10,229 bases of DNA from JAWOJF01 sp046481785 (GCA_046481785.1 JAWOJF010000162.1:1-10229); one strand, 5' to 3'. Shown: positions 1 through 6,790, counted from the stretch's first letter. Notes: a model not told the origin generated them from the sequence alone. Numbers and translations are program-made.

Positions 1-471
1 TCAGAACAAGGAGGTCAGAGTGATTGGGAGAATGCGGGGTTTGTAAAAGGAAATGGGAATAGTTATACGCCTAAAGAGTATTCATTCGCTGATAATATTT
101 CTAAAGTGCGCTTTGCCGGAAAAGTTCAATACAGGTTAAAACAAATTGATAACGACGGCAGTTTTACTTACTCAGATGTTACAGAGGTTGAAATAACAGC
201 GCCAAAGGAATTCATTCTATATAACAATTACCCTAATCCTTTTAATCCTGAAACTGTGATAGAATTTACTGTTCCGGAAAATGGCATGGCAAAATTGAAA
301 GTATTTAATATAACCGGTGAAGAAGTTGCCACACTGTTTAATGGATTTGCAGAAGCCGGTAAGTATTACAAGATAAGTTTTAATGCAGTTTCTCTTGCCG
401 CCGGCATTTACTTTACAAGACTGCAATATGGTAGTAATGCCATAACCAAAAAAATGACTTATTTAAAATAA
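1..471 (+). CDS. C-terminal part of a type IX secreted protein (T9SS type A sorting domain)
   Basis: The reading frame is open from base 1, so the gene begins outside the window; a GTG at 106 is internal. The visible 156 residues fall into two parts. Residues 1-~70 contain YRLKQIDNDG at about 40-50, a beta-sandwich signature that often precedes the sorting domain in Bacteroidota and Ignavibacteria surface proteins. From about residue 75 (base 223) comes the sorting domain itself: NNYPNPFNPET, then VFNITGEEV, a GxY turn, AGIYFTRL, and the terminal KKMTYLK. By family knowledge such domains direct export across the outer membrane by the type IX machinery and are usually removed on secretion. The function of the cargo cannot be read from this fragment. 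The stop at 469-471 is followed by 89 bases without a clear terminator, so read-through into the next secreted-protein gene is possible. Confidence 0.9.
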   Translation, partial: SEQGGQSDWENAGFVKGNGNSYTPKEYSFADNISKVRFAGKVQYRLKQIDNDGSFTYSDVTEVEITAPKEFILYNNYPNPFNPETVIEFTVPENGMAKLKVFNITGEEVATLFNGFAEAGKYYKISFNAVSLAAGIYFTRLQYGSNAITKKMTYLK

Positions 472-549
472 AAGAAGTTCAACAGAGAGCAGAATAATAT
501 ACTGAAAACGGACTGTAGAACAAGAAGATTGTAAAGGAATTATTTTATA

Positions 550-554
550 AAGGA
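550..554 (+). promoter_or_regulatory. Ribosome binding site of the Gly-rich repeat protein
   Basis: AAGGA lies six bases before the ATG at 561. It supports that start, which is also directly followed by a signal peptide. Confidence 0.7.
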
Positions 555-560
555 AAAATT

Positions 561-2213
561 ATGAAAACTATAGGTATAACATTTCTTTTAGCTGCAGCAG
601 TTTTTTTTACTCAGGCACTTCTTTATGCACAGGGCGTAGCAGTTAATACATCTGGTAACCCGGCAGACGCTTCAGCAATCCTTGATGTAAGCTCAACAAC
701 ACAGGGAGTATTGATACCAAGAATGACCGAAGCTCAGCGTACAGGTATCAGCAGCCCCGCAACAGGTTTGCTTGTTTACCAGGCAGATGGGACTGCAGGT
801 TTTTATTATAATGCAGGAACACCTGAAAGTCCAAACTGGATTTCATTAAGCACCAATGCAGCACTTAATTCTTCAGCGTGGAGTACAACAGGGAACAGCG
901 GTACAACTGCCGGAACAAACTTTATTGGAACCACCGATGCGCAGGCGCTGGTAGTAAAAACCAACGGAAGCGAAGCATCAAATGAAAGAGCACGTTTTTT
1001 ATCTACCGGCCATGTTGTTGTGAACAATACTACCGCCCGGTCAGGGGATTTATTTTCGGTATACGGTTCAGGTACTGCAGGGGCAATTAACAGCGGAATA
1101 AATTTTAATTTTCCTATATCCGGGTATAGTGCAGGCATTTATGCCGGATTTTATGGTGAAAATAACGGCGGGGGACAGGGTGTTTTAGGATTTAACAGCA
1201 GCACTGGTACCGGCGTTTACGGAATCAACACTACGGGTTCTGGTACGGGTGTGACAGGGTTAAACCAGGGGAGTGGGATAGCAGTGGGCGCTCACTCAAT
1301 TAGCGGTACAGGTGTTAATGGTACCAGCAACTCTGCTAGCTCTCCGGGCATAAGAGGAGCCAGTCAAAATACTAATGGTACGGGAATAGTTGCACTTGGA
1401 AATAATATAACCAGCGCCATAACAAGAGGCGGAGGTTCTGGGCTTGCTGCTAATGGTACCCTTGCAGGTATATATTCAGTTGGTACAAATACTTTTTCTG
1501 GTGTTGGCCTAATAGGTGGTGGAAATGGAATAACAAACCCTTCTAATCCGGGAATAGGTGCCGGTGTAATAGGGCATGGTGAATCTTTCGGAGTTATAGG
1601 GTATGCCGGATCAAGTGAATCAGCTTTAGCAAACGATAAATGGGGCGGATATTTTGATTATCAAAACAGTGCTAACGGTTGGACTCTTGTGGGAGGAAGA
1701 AGCGGCAATACAGACTATGGTATCCTTTCCAACGGCACCAAATCTACAATAATAACAGACATTTCCGGTACCAATAGAGTTTTATTCTGTCCTGAAGCTC
1801 CTGAAGTTCTTTTTGAAGATTATGGAACAGGCACACTTGTTAACGGCTATGCACGTATAGATATTGATCCCGTGTTTTCCGGTACTATTTATGTTGATAA
1901 CAACAAACCTTTAAAGGTTTTTATACAGCTTGAAGGTGAATGTAATGGTGTATATGTAACAAACAAATCAGTAAGCGGGTTTGATGTTTATGAATTACAG
2001 AGCGGAACATCAAACATTTCATTTTCATGGCATATAGTAGCAAATCGTGCGGATGCACACGATGAATCAGGAAATGTCACCTCACGTTTTGCTGATCTTA
2101 GATTTCCTGCTGCACCCGATAAACCAAAGTTTTCAAAAATGAAAACAGATAAAGCTGAATCTCTTCCTGAATTTAAGACCCCGGAATTAAAAAATAATGT
2201 CATACAGGATTAA
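561..2213 (+). CDS. Secreted Gly-rich repeat protein, tail-fibre-like, unknown function
   Basis: 550 residues. Residues 1-24 are a signal peptide (Lys-2, hydrophobic stretch, likely cleavage LLYA|QG). Residues ~28-95 hold the module ASAILDVSSTTQGVLIPRMT ... GLLVY ... GFYYNAG ... W, which I recognise from many Bacteroidota surface and tail-fibre-like proteins. It is followed by TNFIGTTDAQALVVKTNG, also typical of such fibres. Residues ~205-347 are an irregular GV(x)G repeat (GVLG, GVYG, GVTG, GVNG, GIRG, GVIG) rich in Gly, Ser, Thr and Asn, suggesting a beta-helical or trimeric stalk. Residues ~406-500 form a compact, less repetitive domain with Cys410 and Cys461 (FCPEAPE, EGECNGVYVTN, SFSWHIVANR). 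The last ~40 residues are charged, Lys- and Pro-rich. There is no type IX sorting domain and no recognisable S74 autoprocessing domain. The role is probably at the cell surface (adhesion or envelope structure), but this is inference. Confidence 0.82.
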   Translation: MKTIGITFLLAAAVFFTQALLYAQGVAVNTSGNPADASAILDVSSTTQGVLIPRMTEAQRTGISSPATGLLVYQADGTAGFYYNAGTPESPNWISLSTNAALNSSAWSTTGNSGTTAGTNFIGTTDAQALVVKTNGSEASNERARFLSTGHVVVNNTTARSGDLFSVYGSGTAGAINSGINFNFPISGYSAGIYAGFYGENNGGGQGVLGFNSSTGTGVYGINTTGSGTGVTGLNQGSGIAVGAHSISGTGVNGTSNSASSPGIRGASQNTNGTGIVALGNNITSAITRGGGSGLAANGTLAGIYSVGTNTFSGVGLIGGGNGITNPSNPGIGAGVIGHGESFGVIGYAGSSESALANDKWGGYFDYQNSANGWTLVGGRSGNTDYGILSNGTKSTIITDISGTNRVLFCPEAPEVLFEDYGTGTLVNGYARIDIDPVFSGTIYVDNNKPLKVFIQLEGECNGVYVTNKSVSGFDVYELQSGTSNISFSWHIVANRADAHDESGNVTSRFADLRFPAAPDKPKFSKMKTDKAESLPEFKTPELKNNVIQD

Positions 2214-2357
2214 TTCCTTATGTGAAGTTTAAATTTTAGAGGAGCCTTAAAAAAGAAATTTAAATAATGTAAGTAAGTCACAATTTTAAAAGCAGGCGGA
2301 CAACTCAGCAGAATAATTATTTTTTTCTCCTTATTTTAAAAACCGGCAGCTTAAAAC

Positions 2358-2363
2358 AAGGAG
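2358..2363 (+). promoter_or_regulatory. Ribosome binding site of the trehalase gene
   Basis: AAGGAG, four bases before the ATG at 2368, is a strong Shine-Dalgarno sequence that fixes the start at the signal peptide. The rest of the 154-base gap (2214-2367) shows only AT-rich sequence and no convincing hairpin or promoter. Confidence 0.75.
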
Positions 2364-2367
2364 ATTT

Positions 2368-4026
2368 ATGAAGTTTAAAGTAACACTTTTATTTTCCTTC
2401 CTTTTCTTTTATGCCCTGTCATTTTCTCAAACTGTTGAATCGTATAAAGACAAAAAACAAAATTATATCCAGTTGAGCGGAGAGCTGTTTAAGGATGTTC
2501 AGTTATCAGGGATCTTTAAAGATTCAAAAACTTTTGTAGATGCAGTTCCTTTAAAAGATCCCGCCTTAATTAGCAGTGAATATGATTCGCTGAAATCTCT
2601 TCCTGATTTTGACCTTGCCCAGTTTGTTTCGGTAAACTTCAAAATTACTTCTGAAACAGAAAGTAATTTAAAGCTGCCGGAGGGACAGGTTATGGATGAA
2701 CATATTGAATCTCTCTGGGATAATCTTGTTAGAGAACCTGATCCCGGCAGTGAATACACTACTTTACTTCCGTTAAAATTTAATTATATAGTTCCCGGCG
2801 GCAGATTCAGGGAGATATATTACTGGGACAGCTTTTTTACTATCCTTGGTTTACTTGCCGATGATGAACTTGAAACTGCTGAAAACATGGTGTTAAATTT
2901 TTCCTACCTTCTTGAGAGCTACAACTTAATACCAAATGGTAACCGTGTTTATTACTTAACACGATCGCAGCCCCCCTTTTTTGCATTGATGGTTGATATT
3001 GTCTGCAGGTATAAAAATGATTATAAATGGGGGCTTCAGTTTCTGGATGCCCTTGAAACTGAATACAATTTCTGGATGAATGGGGAAGATCAGCTTGCTG
3101 ATAAAATACCATCTGATAAAGGGCATATAGATTTGCAGAATGAACAGACTCAGAATGCAATTAACAGGGTGGTAAAATTACCTTTTGGCGGTGTTCTTAA
3201 CCGGTATTATGATTTTGATACAATTCCAAGAGAGGAATCTTATAAAGAAGATTATCTTTTAGGACAAAAAATTAATGATTCACTACGCCCCGAATTTTAC
3301 CGCAGTATCAGGGCTGCTGCTGAATCCGGCTGGGATTTTTCAAGCAGGTGGTTTGCGGATACTTTTTCACTCGCATCTATCCGTACAACAGATATACTTC
3401 CGGTTGACCTTAACTGCCTTCTTTATTTTCTTGAAGACAGGCTTTCTTTCTTTAATGAACTTAACAGGGATTCTGAAAGAAGTAAAATTTTCAGGCAAAA
3501 AGCGGATACGAGAAAAAAATTAATTAATGAAATATTCTGGAATGAAGAAGAAAAATATTATTTTGATTATAGCTGGCTCACCGGTGAACATACAAAAATA
3601 TATTCCCTTGCCGGAATTTTCCCCCTTTATTTTCATGCTGCTTATACAAGCTATGCCCCCCTTGCTGCTAAAAAGATTGAGGAGCTATTCTTAAAACCCG
3701 GAGGACTTGTAACCACACCTTACCAAACAGGGCAGCAGTGGGATGCCCCAAACGGCTGGGCCCCTCTGCAATGGATGACTATTAAAGGATTAAAAGAATA
3801 TGGTATAAATCCACTTGCCAATGATATTAAAAAACGATGGCTTACAATAAACAGGAATGTTTATCAAAGAACAGGCAGGATGGTTGAAAAATATAATGTA
3901 ATAAATCTTGATTTATTTGCCGGCGGCGGAGAGTACTCACTGCAGGATGGTTTCGGCTGGACAAACGGCGTTGCCGCCGCACTTATAAGTAATTTTGATG
4001 AGAAATATTTGTTTAGAGATAAATAA
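2368..4026 (+). CDS. treA: Exported (periplasmic) trehalase, glycoside hydrolase family 37
   Basis: 552 residues, close to the 565 of E. coli TreA. Hydrolyses alpha,alpha-trehalose to two glucose molecules with inversion. A signal peptide (residues 1-~20, likely SFS|QT) places it in the periplasm or outside the cell. Both trehalase signatures are present: PGGRFREIYYWDSF at 143-156 and QWDAPNGWAP at 457-466. ESGWDFSSRW gives Asp323, matching the general acid Asp312 of E. coli. VEKYNV gives Glu507, matching the base Glu496. The Gly-rich loop GGGEYSLQDGFGWTNG (519-534) closes the active site. There is no type IX sorting domain, unlike the gene at the window start. No trehalose synthesis or transport genes are nearby, so use of external trehalose as a carbon source is inferred. 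A terminator-like hairpin follows at 4063. The family assignment is firm; GH15-type trehalases lack these signatures. Confidence 0.96.
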   Translation: MKFKVTLLFSFLFFYALSFSQTVESYKDKKQNYIQLSGELFKDVQLSGIFKDSKTFVDAVPLKDPALISSEYDSLKSLPDFDLAQFVSVNFKITSETESNLKLPEGQVMDEHIESLWDNLVREPDPGSEYTTLLPLKFNYIVPGGRFREIYYWDSFFTILGLLADDELETAENMVLNFSYLLESYNLIPNGNRVYYLTRSQPPFFALMVDIVCRYKNDYKWGLQFLDALETEYNFWMNGEDQLADKIPSDKGHIDLQNEQTQNAINRVVKLPFGGVLNRYYDFDTIPREESYKEDYLLGQKINDSLRPEFYRSIRAAAESGWDFSSRWFADTFSLASIRTTDILPVDLNCLLYFLEDRLSFFNELNRDSERSKIFRQKADTRKKLINEIFWNEEEKYYFDYSWLTGEHTKIYSLAGIFPLYFHAAYTSYAPLAAKKIEELFLKPGGLVTTPYQTGQQWDAPNGWAPLQWMTIKGLKEYGINPLANDIKKRWLTINRNVYQRTGRMVEKYNVINLDLFAGGGEYSLQDGFGWTNGVAAALISNFDEKYLFRDK

Positions 4027-4034
4027 CATCACAT

Positions 4035-4063
4035 CCGTAGGGGCGTTCAATTGAACCCCCTAC
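4035..4063. repeat. REP-like palindrome, copy 1
   Basis: GTAGGGGCGTTCAA followed directly by TTGAACCCCCTAC: the arms pair along their whole length except for one unpaired C in the left arm. The core GGCGTTCAATTGAAC and the preceding CACAT recur at 4169-4194. It lies just after the trehalase stop in the convergent gap, a usual place for repetitive extragenic palindromes. Its abundance in the genome cannot be judged from one window. Confidence 0.6.
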
Positions 4064-4095
4064 TCAAACAATATCATGAACGTTTGAGATTTTTT
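4063..4095 (+). terminator. Probable intrinsic terminator of the trehalase gene
   Basis: CTCAAAC (4063-4069) pairs perfectly with GTTTGAG (4082-4088) across a 12-base loop and is followed by ATTTTTT (4089-4095). It stands 37 bases after the trehalase stop, on the plus strand. The stem is short (7 bp, 3 G-C pairs), so strength may be moderate; the preceding palindrome at 4035-4063 could add to it. Confidence 0.6.
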
Positions 4096-4102
4096 ACAAG
4101 GC

Positions 4103-4115
4103 GACGAGTCTCGTC
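4103..4115. repeat. Short perfect palindrome GACGAG-T-CTCGTC
   Basis: Two 6-base arms around a single T, with GC content above the AT-rich surroundings. It looks like the centre of a longer decayed palindrome (left flank AAGGC, right flank TTCTC). No function can be assigned. Confidence 0.45.
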
Positions 4116-4173
4116 TTCTCTTTCATGGATAGAATGGGCTCAATAATTCTTACATTGAGTTAATGCCACATTT

Positions 4174-4200
4174 CGTAGCGGCGTTCAATTGAACGCCGTT
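4174..4200. repeat. REP-like palindrome, copy 2
   Basis: Bases 4179-4198 are a perfect 20-base palindrome whose left half is CGGCGTTCAA. It shares CACAT, CGTAG and the core GGCGTTCAATTGAAC with the copy at 4035-4063. It begins 15 bases beyond the pta stop and could form a hairpin at the 3' end of the pta transcript, but on that strand it is not followed by a T-tract, so it is not a classical terminator. A weaker inverted repeat, CTCAAT/ATTGAG (4139-4144 and 4154-4159), lies between the two copies. Confidence 0.65.
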
Positions 4201-4213
4201 AAAAAATAGAAAT

Positions 4214-5185
4214 CTAACTCATCAATGCGGCAATAGCGGCAGTACTGACAATATCATCAACACTGCAGCCGCGGCTTAAATCAAAGAAAGGCTTTTTAAG
4301 TCCCTGCACCATTGGGCCTATGGCTTCTGCTTTACCCATTCTCTGTGCAATTTTATAACCGATGTTGCCCGCATTAAGATCCGGGAATACAAGCACGTTT
4401 GCTCTTCCGGCAACTTCACTTCCGGGCGCTTTTCTTTTTCCAATAGAATCCACTACTGCGGCATCAAACTGGAGTTCGCCGTCCACTTTAAGGTCGGGGC
4501 GTTTTTCCTGTACTATCTTCATTGCACTGCGTACTTTATCAACCAGTTCATGCTCAGCGCTCCCTTTAGTTGAAAAAGAAAGCATTGCAATGTAAGGTTC
4601 TTCGCCTAAAAGTTTTCTGTGGTTGTCGGCTGTAGAGATTGTTATATCGGCAAGCTGGTTTGCATCAGGATTGGGCACAACTGCACAGTCTGCATACGAA
4701 TATGTTTTTTCAGGGAAGACCATAAGGAAGAAGCTTGATACAGTCGAAATTCCTTCCGGCATACCAATGCACTGAAGTCCTGCCCTCAAAACATCACCTG
4801 TTGATGCAGTTGAACCGGCAACACTGCCGTCAACTATACCTTCTCTTACCATCATAGCACCAAAGAACAGATCACGTTTCATTGTTTCCCGTGCCTGTTC
4901 AATGGTTACCCCTTTTTTCTTCCTGAGATTAAAATATATATCAGCAAAACCGCTGAACTTTTCAGATTTTTCAGGATCAATAATTCTTACACCGTTTAAG
5001 CTTACTCCAAGTTCGCCTGCTTTAGCTTTAACCTGTTCTTCATTACCTATTGTAATAATTGAAGCAACATTTTCTTTAATAAGAATTTCCGCAGCCTGTA
5101 AAACTCTTGGATCATGCGACTCCGGTAAAACTATAGTTTTTTTCCGTTTAGCCGCTTTTTGTTTCATTTCTTCTACCAGTTCCAT
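4214..5185 (-). CDS. pta: Phosphate acetyltransferase, short single-domain type
   Basis: 323 residues on the minus strand. Transfers acetyl between CoA and phosphate (acetyl-CoA + Pi = acetyl phosphate + CoA) in the cytoplasm, normally paired with acetate kinase for ATP-yielding acetate formation or for acetate uptake. Supporting motifs: VLPESHDPRVLQAAE (19-33), GSTASTGDVLRAGLQ (124-138), FSTKGSAEH, PDLNAGNIGYKIAQRM, and the terminal DLSRGCSVDDIV (302-313). Ser304, Arg305 and Asp311 line up with catalytic Ser309, Arg310 and Asp316 of the Methanosarcina thermophila enzyme. The length fits the short class; the N-terminal regulatory domains of the ~714-residue E. coli enzyme are absent. Start: ATG with AGGGG six bases upstream. 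No ackA lies in the window, so pta appears monocistronic here. Phosphate butyryltransferase is the nearest alternative but fits less well. Confidence 0.95.
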   Translation of the reverse strand: MELVEEMKQKAAKRKKTIVLPESHDPRVLQAAEILIKENVASIITIGNEEQVKAKAGELGVSLNGVRIIDPEKSEKFSGFADIYFNLRKKKGVTIEQARETMKRDLFFGAMMVREGIVDGSVAGSTASTGDVLRAGLQCIGMPEGISTVSSFFLMVFPEKTYSYADCAVVPNPDANQLADITISTADNHRKLLGEEPYIAMLSFSTKGSAEHELVDKVRSAMKIVQEKRPDLKVDGELQFDAAVVDSIGKRKAPGSEVAGRANVLVFPDLNAGNIGYKIAQRMGKAEAIGPMVQGLKKPFFDLSRGCSVDDIVSTAAIAALMS

Positions 5186-5191
5186 GTATTA

Positions 5192-5196
5192 CCCCT
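5192..5196 (-). promoter_or_regulatory. Ribosome binding site of pta
   Basis: The minus strand reads AGGGG six bases before the pta ATG. This supports the chosen start. Confidence 0.6.
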
Positions 5197-5226
5197 AAAT
5201 TAAAATTTATACCCCAAATTTAAGAA

Positions 5227-5256
5227 AAAATAGGGTTTCCTATTTAAAAAATTCAA
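5227..5256 (-). promoter_or_regulatory. Possible pta promoter with an inverted repeat in its spacer
   Basis: On the minus strand TTGAAT (5256-5251) and TATTTT (5232-5227) are 18 bases apart and could serve as -35 and -10. The perfect inverted repeat AAATAGG-4 nt-CCTATTT (5228-5245) sits in the spacer and overlaps the -10. That is a common operator position, though it could also be a chance AT-rich hairpin. The boxes match the consensus only loosely. Confidence 0.3.
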
Positions 5257-5456
5257 AAATGTGAAAGTTTATTTTTAAAATCCTTGTACTTTGTTTATTC
5301 AGTACAGGAATTTAGAAAAAAATTGTATATCTGTATGTGCTTTAATTGAAATTAACCCGGTTAAAACTTATATTAATACTCCAAAACCGGAAAGCTAATT
5401 GCTCGGCAAAAAAATAAGAAAAAGAATACCAGTTAAGATTTTTATGAGAACTATTT

Positions 5457-5485
5457 AATAGCCACTCGCGAGTGGCTATTTTTTT
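5457..5485 (+). terminator. Perfect 24-base palindrome followed by a T-run (terminator-like)
   Basis: The left half AATAGCCACTCG (5457-5468) is exactly complementary to the right half (5469-5480), and a run of seven Ts (5479-5485) follows on the plus strand. This is an intrinsic-terminator shape, yet no plus-strand gene ends upstream; the nearest upstream gene is the divergent pta. It could end a small unannotated transcript, shield carA from upstream transcription, or be a mobile or REP-type palindrome. Confidence 0.5.
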
Positions 5486-5559
5486 GCCCGGTATTTCGTA
5501 TTGTAATTGCGAAAAATTTCCAACGAGCCGGGACTGGCTGCTAATGACTAGCCTCATAC

Positions 5560-5608
5560 TGTCATTGCGGCCCCCTGCCTGCGGCAGGCAGACTCGTTCT
5601 GAATGACA
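5560..5608. repeat. MITE- or REP-like inverted repeat upstream of carA
   Basis: TGTCATT (5560-5566) and AATGACA (5602-5608) form outer arms. Inside them CTGCCTGC (5575-5582) pairs with GCAGGCAG (5584-5591). A further AATGAC at 5543-5548 is inverted relative to the left arm. The element is much richer in G+C than its flanks. By recollection, GTCATTGCG... and GTCATTCTGA...-type palindromic elements are scattered in many bacterial genomes; membership here is inferred from the outer arms. It ends about 50 bases before carA. Confidence 0.5.
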
Positions 5609-5659
5609 AGATAAGGATAGGATAATAATATTTTAACTAAAAAAACTATTTTGAGAATT

Positions 5660-6730
5660 ATGAATAAACAAACTGCAAAACTTATACTGGAAGATGGAAC
5701 AGAGTTTACAGGAACCAGTTTCGGTTATCCTAAAAACACAAATGGCGAGGTAGTGTTTAATACCGGCATGGTAGGGTATCCTGAAACAATGACCGATCCA
5801 TCTTACCGGGGACAAATTCTTGTAAGCACCTATCCTTTGATAGGTAATTATGGTGTACCCGGATATGAAAAAGAAAACGGATTATTAAAGTATTTTGAAT
5901 CTGATGATATTCACTGCAGGGCATTAATTATTACCGACTATTCTCACGAGTATTCACACTGGAACGCCAAAAGATCTCTTTCAGACTGGATGCATGAAAA
6001 ACATATTCCCGGTATTTATGGAATAGATACAAGAATGCTTACCCGTAAACTTCGCGAAAATGGTACAATGCTGGGAAAAATTGTTATAAACGAAAAAGAA
6101 AAAATTGATTTTGAAGATCCCAATAAAACTGATCTCGTATCTGAAGTAAGTGTTAAAGAACTTGTTGAGTACAAACGCAATGGAAAAAGAATAGTGCTGG
6201 TTGACTGCGGCGCAAAGAATAACATCTTTCAGGCATTCCTTAAAAGAAATATTTCAGTTTTGCGTGTACCTTATAATTATGATTTCAGCGAAGAGGATTG
6301 TGCCGGAATAATGCTTTCAAACGGACCAGGCGATCCTAAAATGTGTAAAGCAACTATTAAGCATACACGCAAAGCGATGGAGAAAGGTGTGCCGATACTT
6401 GGAATTTGCCTTGGAAGCCAGATTCTTGCACTGGCAGCAGGCGCCAATACTTATAAACTTAAATACGGCCACCGCGGGCATAACCAGCCGTGCAATGAGC
6501 GTGGTACAAACAGGTGTTATATTACTTCACAGAACCATGGTTATGCTGTTGAGACAGAAACATTGCCGGAAGACTGGCGCGAATGGTTTATTAATGATAA
6601 TGATGGATCAAATGAAGGAATAATACACATTTCCAAGCCATTCTTCGCAGCACAGTTTCACCCGGAAGCTTCCCCGGGGCCCGATGACAGTGAATTTATT
6701 TTTGATCTGTTTGTCAGAGCCTTGAAATAA
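5660..6730 (+). CDS. carA: Carbamoyl-phosphate synthase small subunit (glutamine amidotransferase)
   Basis: 356 residues from the ATG at 5660 (MNKQTAKLILEDGTEF). A TTG three codons upstream (5651) is possible but less likely, and only a weak GAGA (5653-5656) precedes the ATG. The protein hydrolyses glutamine and channels ammonia to CarB. Residues 1-~130 are the CarA-specific N-terminal domain (GEVVFNTGMVGYPE, TDPSY, IDTRMLTRKLRE). Residues ~170-354 are a class I amidotransferase domain: SNGPGDP at 220-226, nucleophile Cys250 in GICLGSQ, QNHG at 291-294, then His334 and Glu336 in QFHPEA. The triad is complete. Many CarA proteins read GICLGHQ; here Ser replaces His. Long stretches (YPLIGNYG, RGHNQPC, NDGSNEGI) resemble the amidotransferase part of animal CAD more than E. 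coli CarA. carB follows after 105 bases, probably in one operon. Confidence 0.96.
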   Translation: MNKQTAKLILEDGTEFTGTSFGYPKNTNGEVVFNTGMVGYPETMTDPSYRGQILVSTYPLIGNYGVPGYEKENGLLKYFESDDIHCRALIITDYSHEYSHWNAKRSLSDWMHEKHIPGIYGIDTRMLTRKLRENGTMLGKIVINEKEKIDFEDPNKTDLVSEVSVKELVEYKRNGKRIVLVDCGAKNNIFQAFLKRNISVLRVPYNYDFSEEDCAGIMLSNGPGDPKMCKATIKHTRKAMEKGVPILGICLGSQILALAAGANTYKLKYGHRGHNQPCNERGTNRCYITSQNHGYAVETETLPEDWREWFINDNDGSNEGIIHISKPFFAAQFHPEASPGPDDSEFIFDLFVRALK

Positions 6731-6737
6731 TTCCAGG

Positions 6738-6790
6738 CTTAATCTTAACCATACTCATAATCATTAGGGTCGGGGTAAGATTATAATTAA
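6738..6790 (+). other. Stem-loop between carA and carB
   Basis: TAATCTTA (6740-6747) pairs with TAAGATTA (6776-6783) around a 28-base loop, and flanking CTTAAT / ATTAAG could extend it with a bulge. No T-tract follows, so it is unlikely to be a terminator. It could affect mRNA stability or the carA:carB ratio, but it is AT-rich and may be incidental. Confidence 0.35.

Larger units (their letters stand above)
5186..5659. other. Divergent pta/carA intergenic region with several inverted repeats
   Basis: 474 bases with no credible gene on either strand. From left to right: the pta leader and possible promoter; an imperfect inverted repeat (CCTTGTACT 5282-5290 with AGTACAGG 5301-5308); TTAACC-C-GGTTAA at 5352-5364, whose CCGGTT can also pair with AACCGG at 5385-5390; a perfect 24-base palindrome with a T-run at 5457-5485; a mobile-element-like inverted repeat at 5560-5608; and an AT-rich stretch (GATAAT at 5621, a weak -10 candidate) leading into carA. 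No clear carA promoter or known riboswitch was recognised. Confidence 0.6.

Noticed and set aside
106..471. A separate small gene starting at the GTG at 106
   Set aside because: The same frame is open back to base 1 and encodes the expected upstream part of the domain, so the GTG is internal to a gene entering from the left.
806..1138. A 110-codon minus-strand open frame inside the Gly-rich repeat gene
   Set aside because: It is opposite a coherent signal-peptide protein and has no ribosome site or family motif; repetitive Gly/Thr codons leave the opposite strand open by chance.
2312..2326. AATAATTATT followed by Ts as a terminator after the repeat protein
   Set aside because: The stem would be short and contain only A-T pairs, so it is unlikely to be stable.
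4035..4200. A CRISPR-like array from the two similar repeats
   Set aside because: There are only two diverged palindromic copies, the spacing does not match CRISPR spacers, and no cas genes are nearby.
5342..5557. A 71-codon minus-strand frame in the pta/carA gap
   Set aside because: It runs through the perfect palindrome, has no ribosome site or family features, and its composition looks non-coding.
5651..5659. TTG at 5651 as the carA start
   Set aside because: It adds only three residues with no better ribosome site; the ATG at 5660 gives a usual CarA N-terminus.
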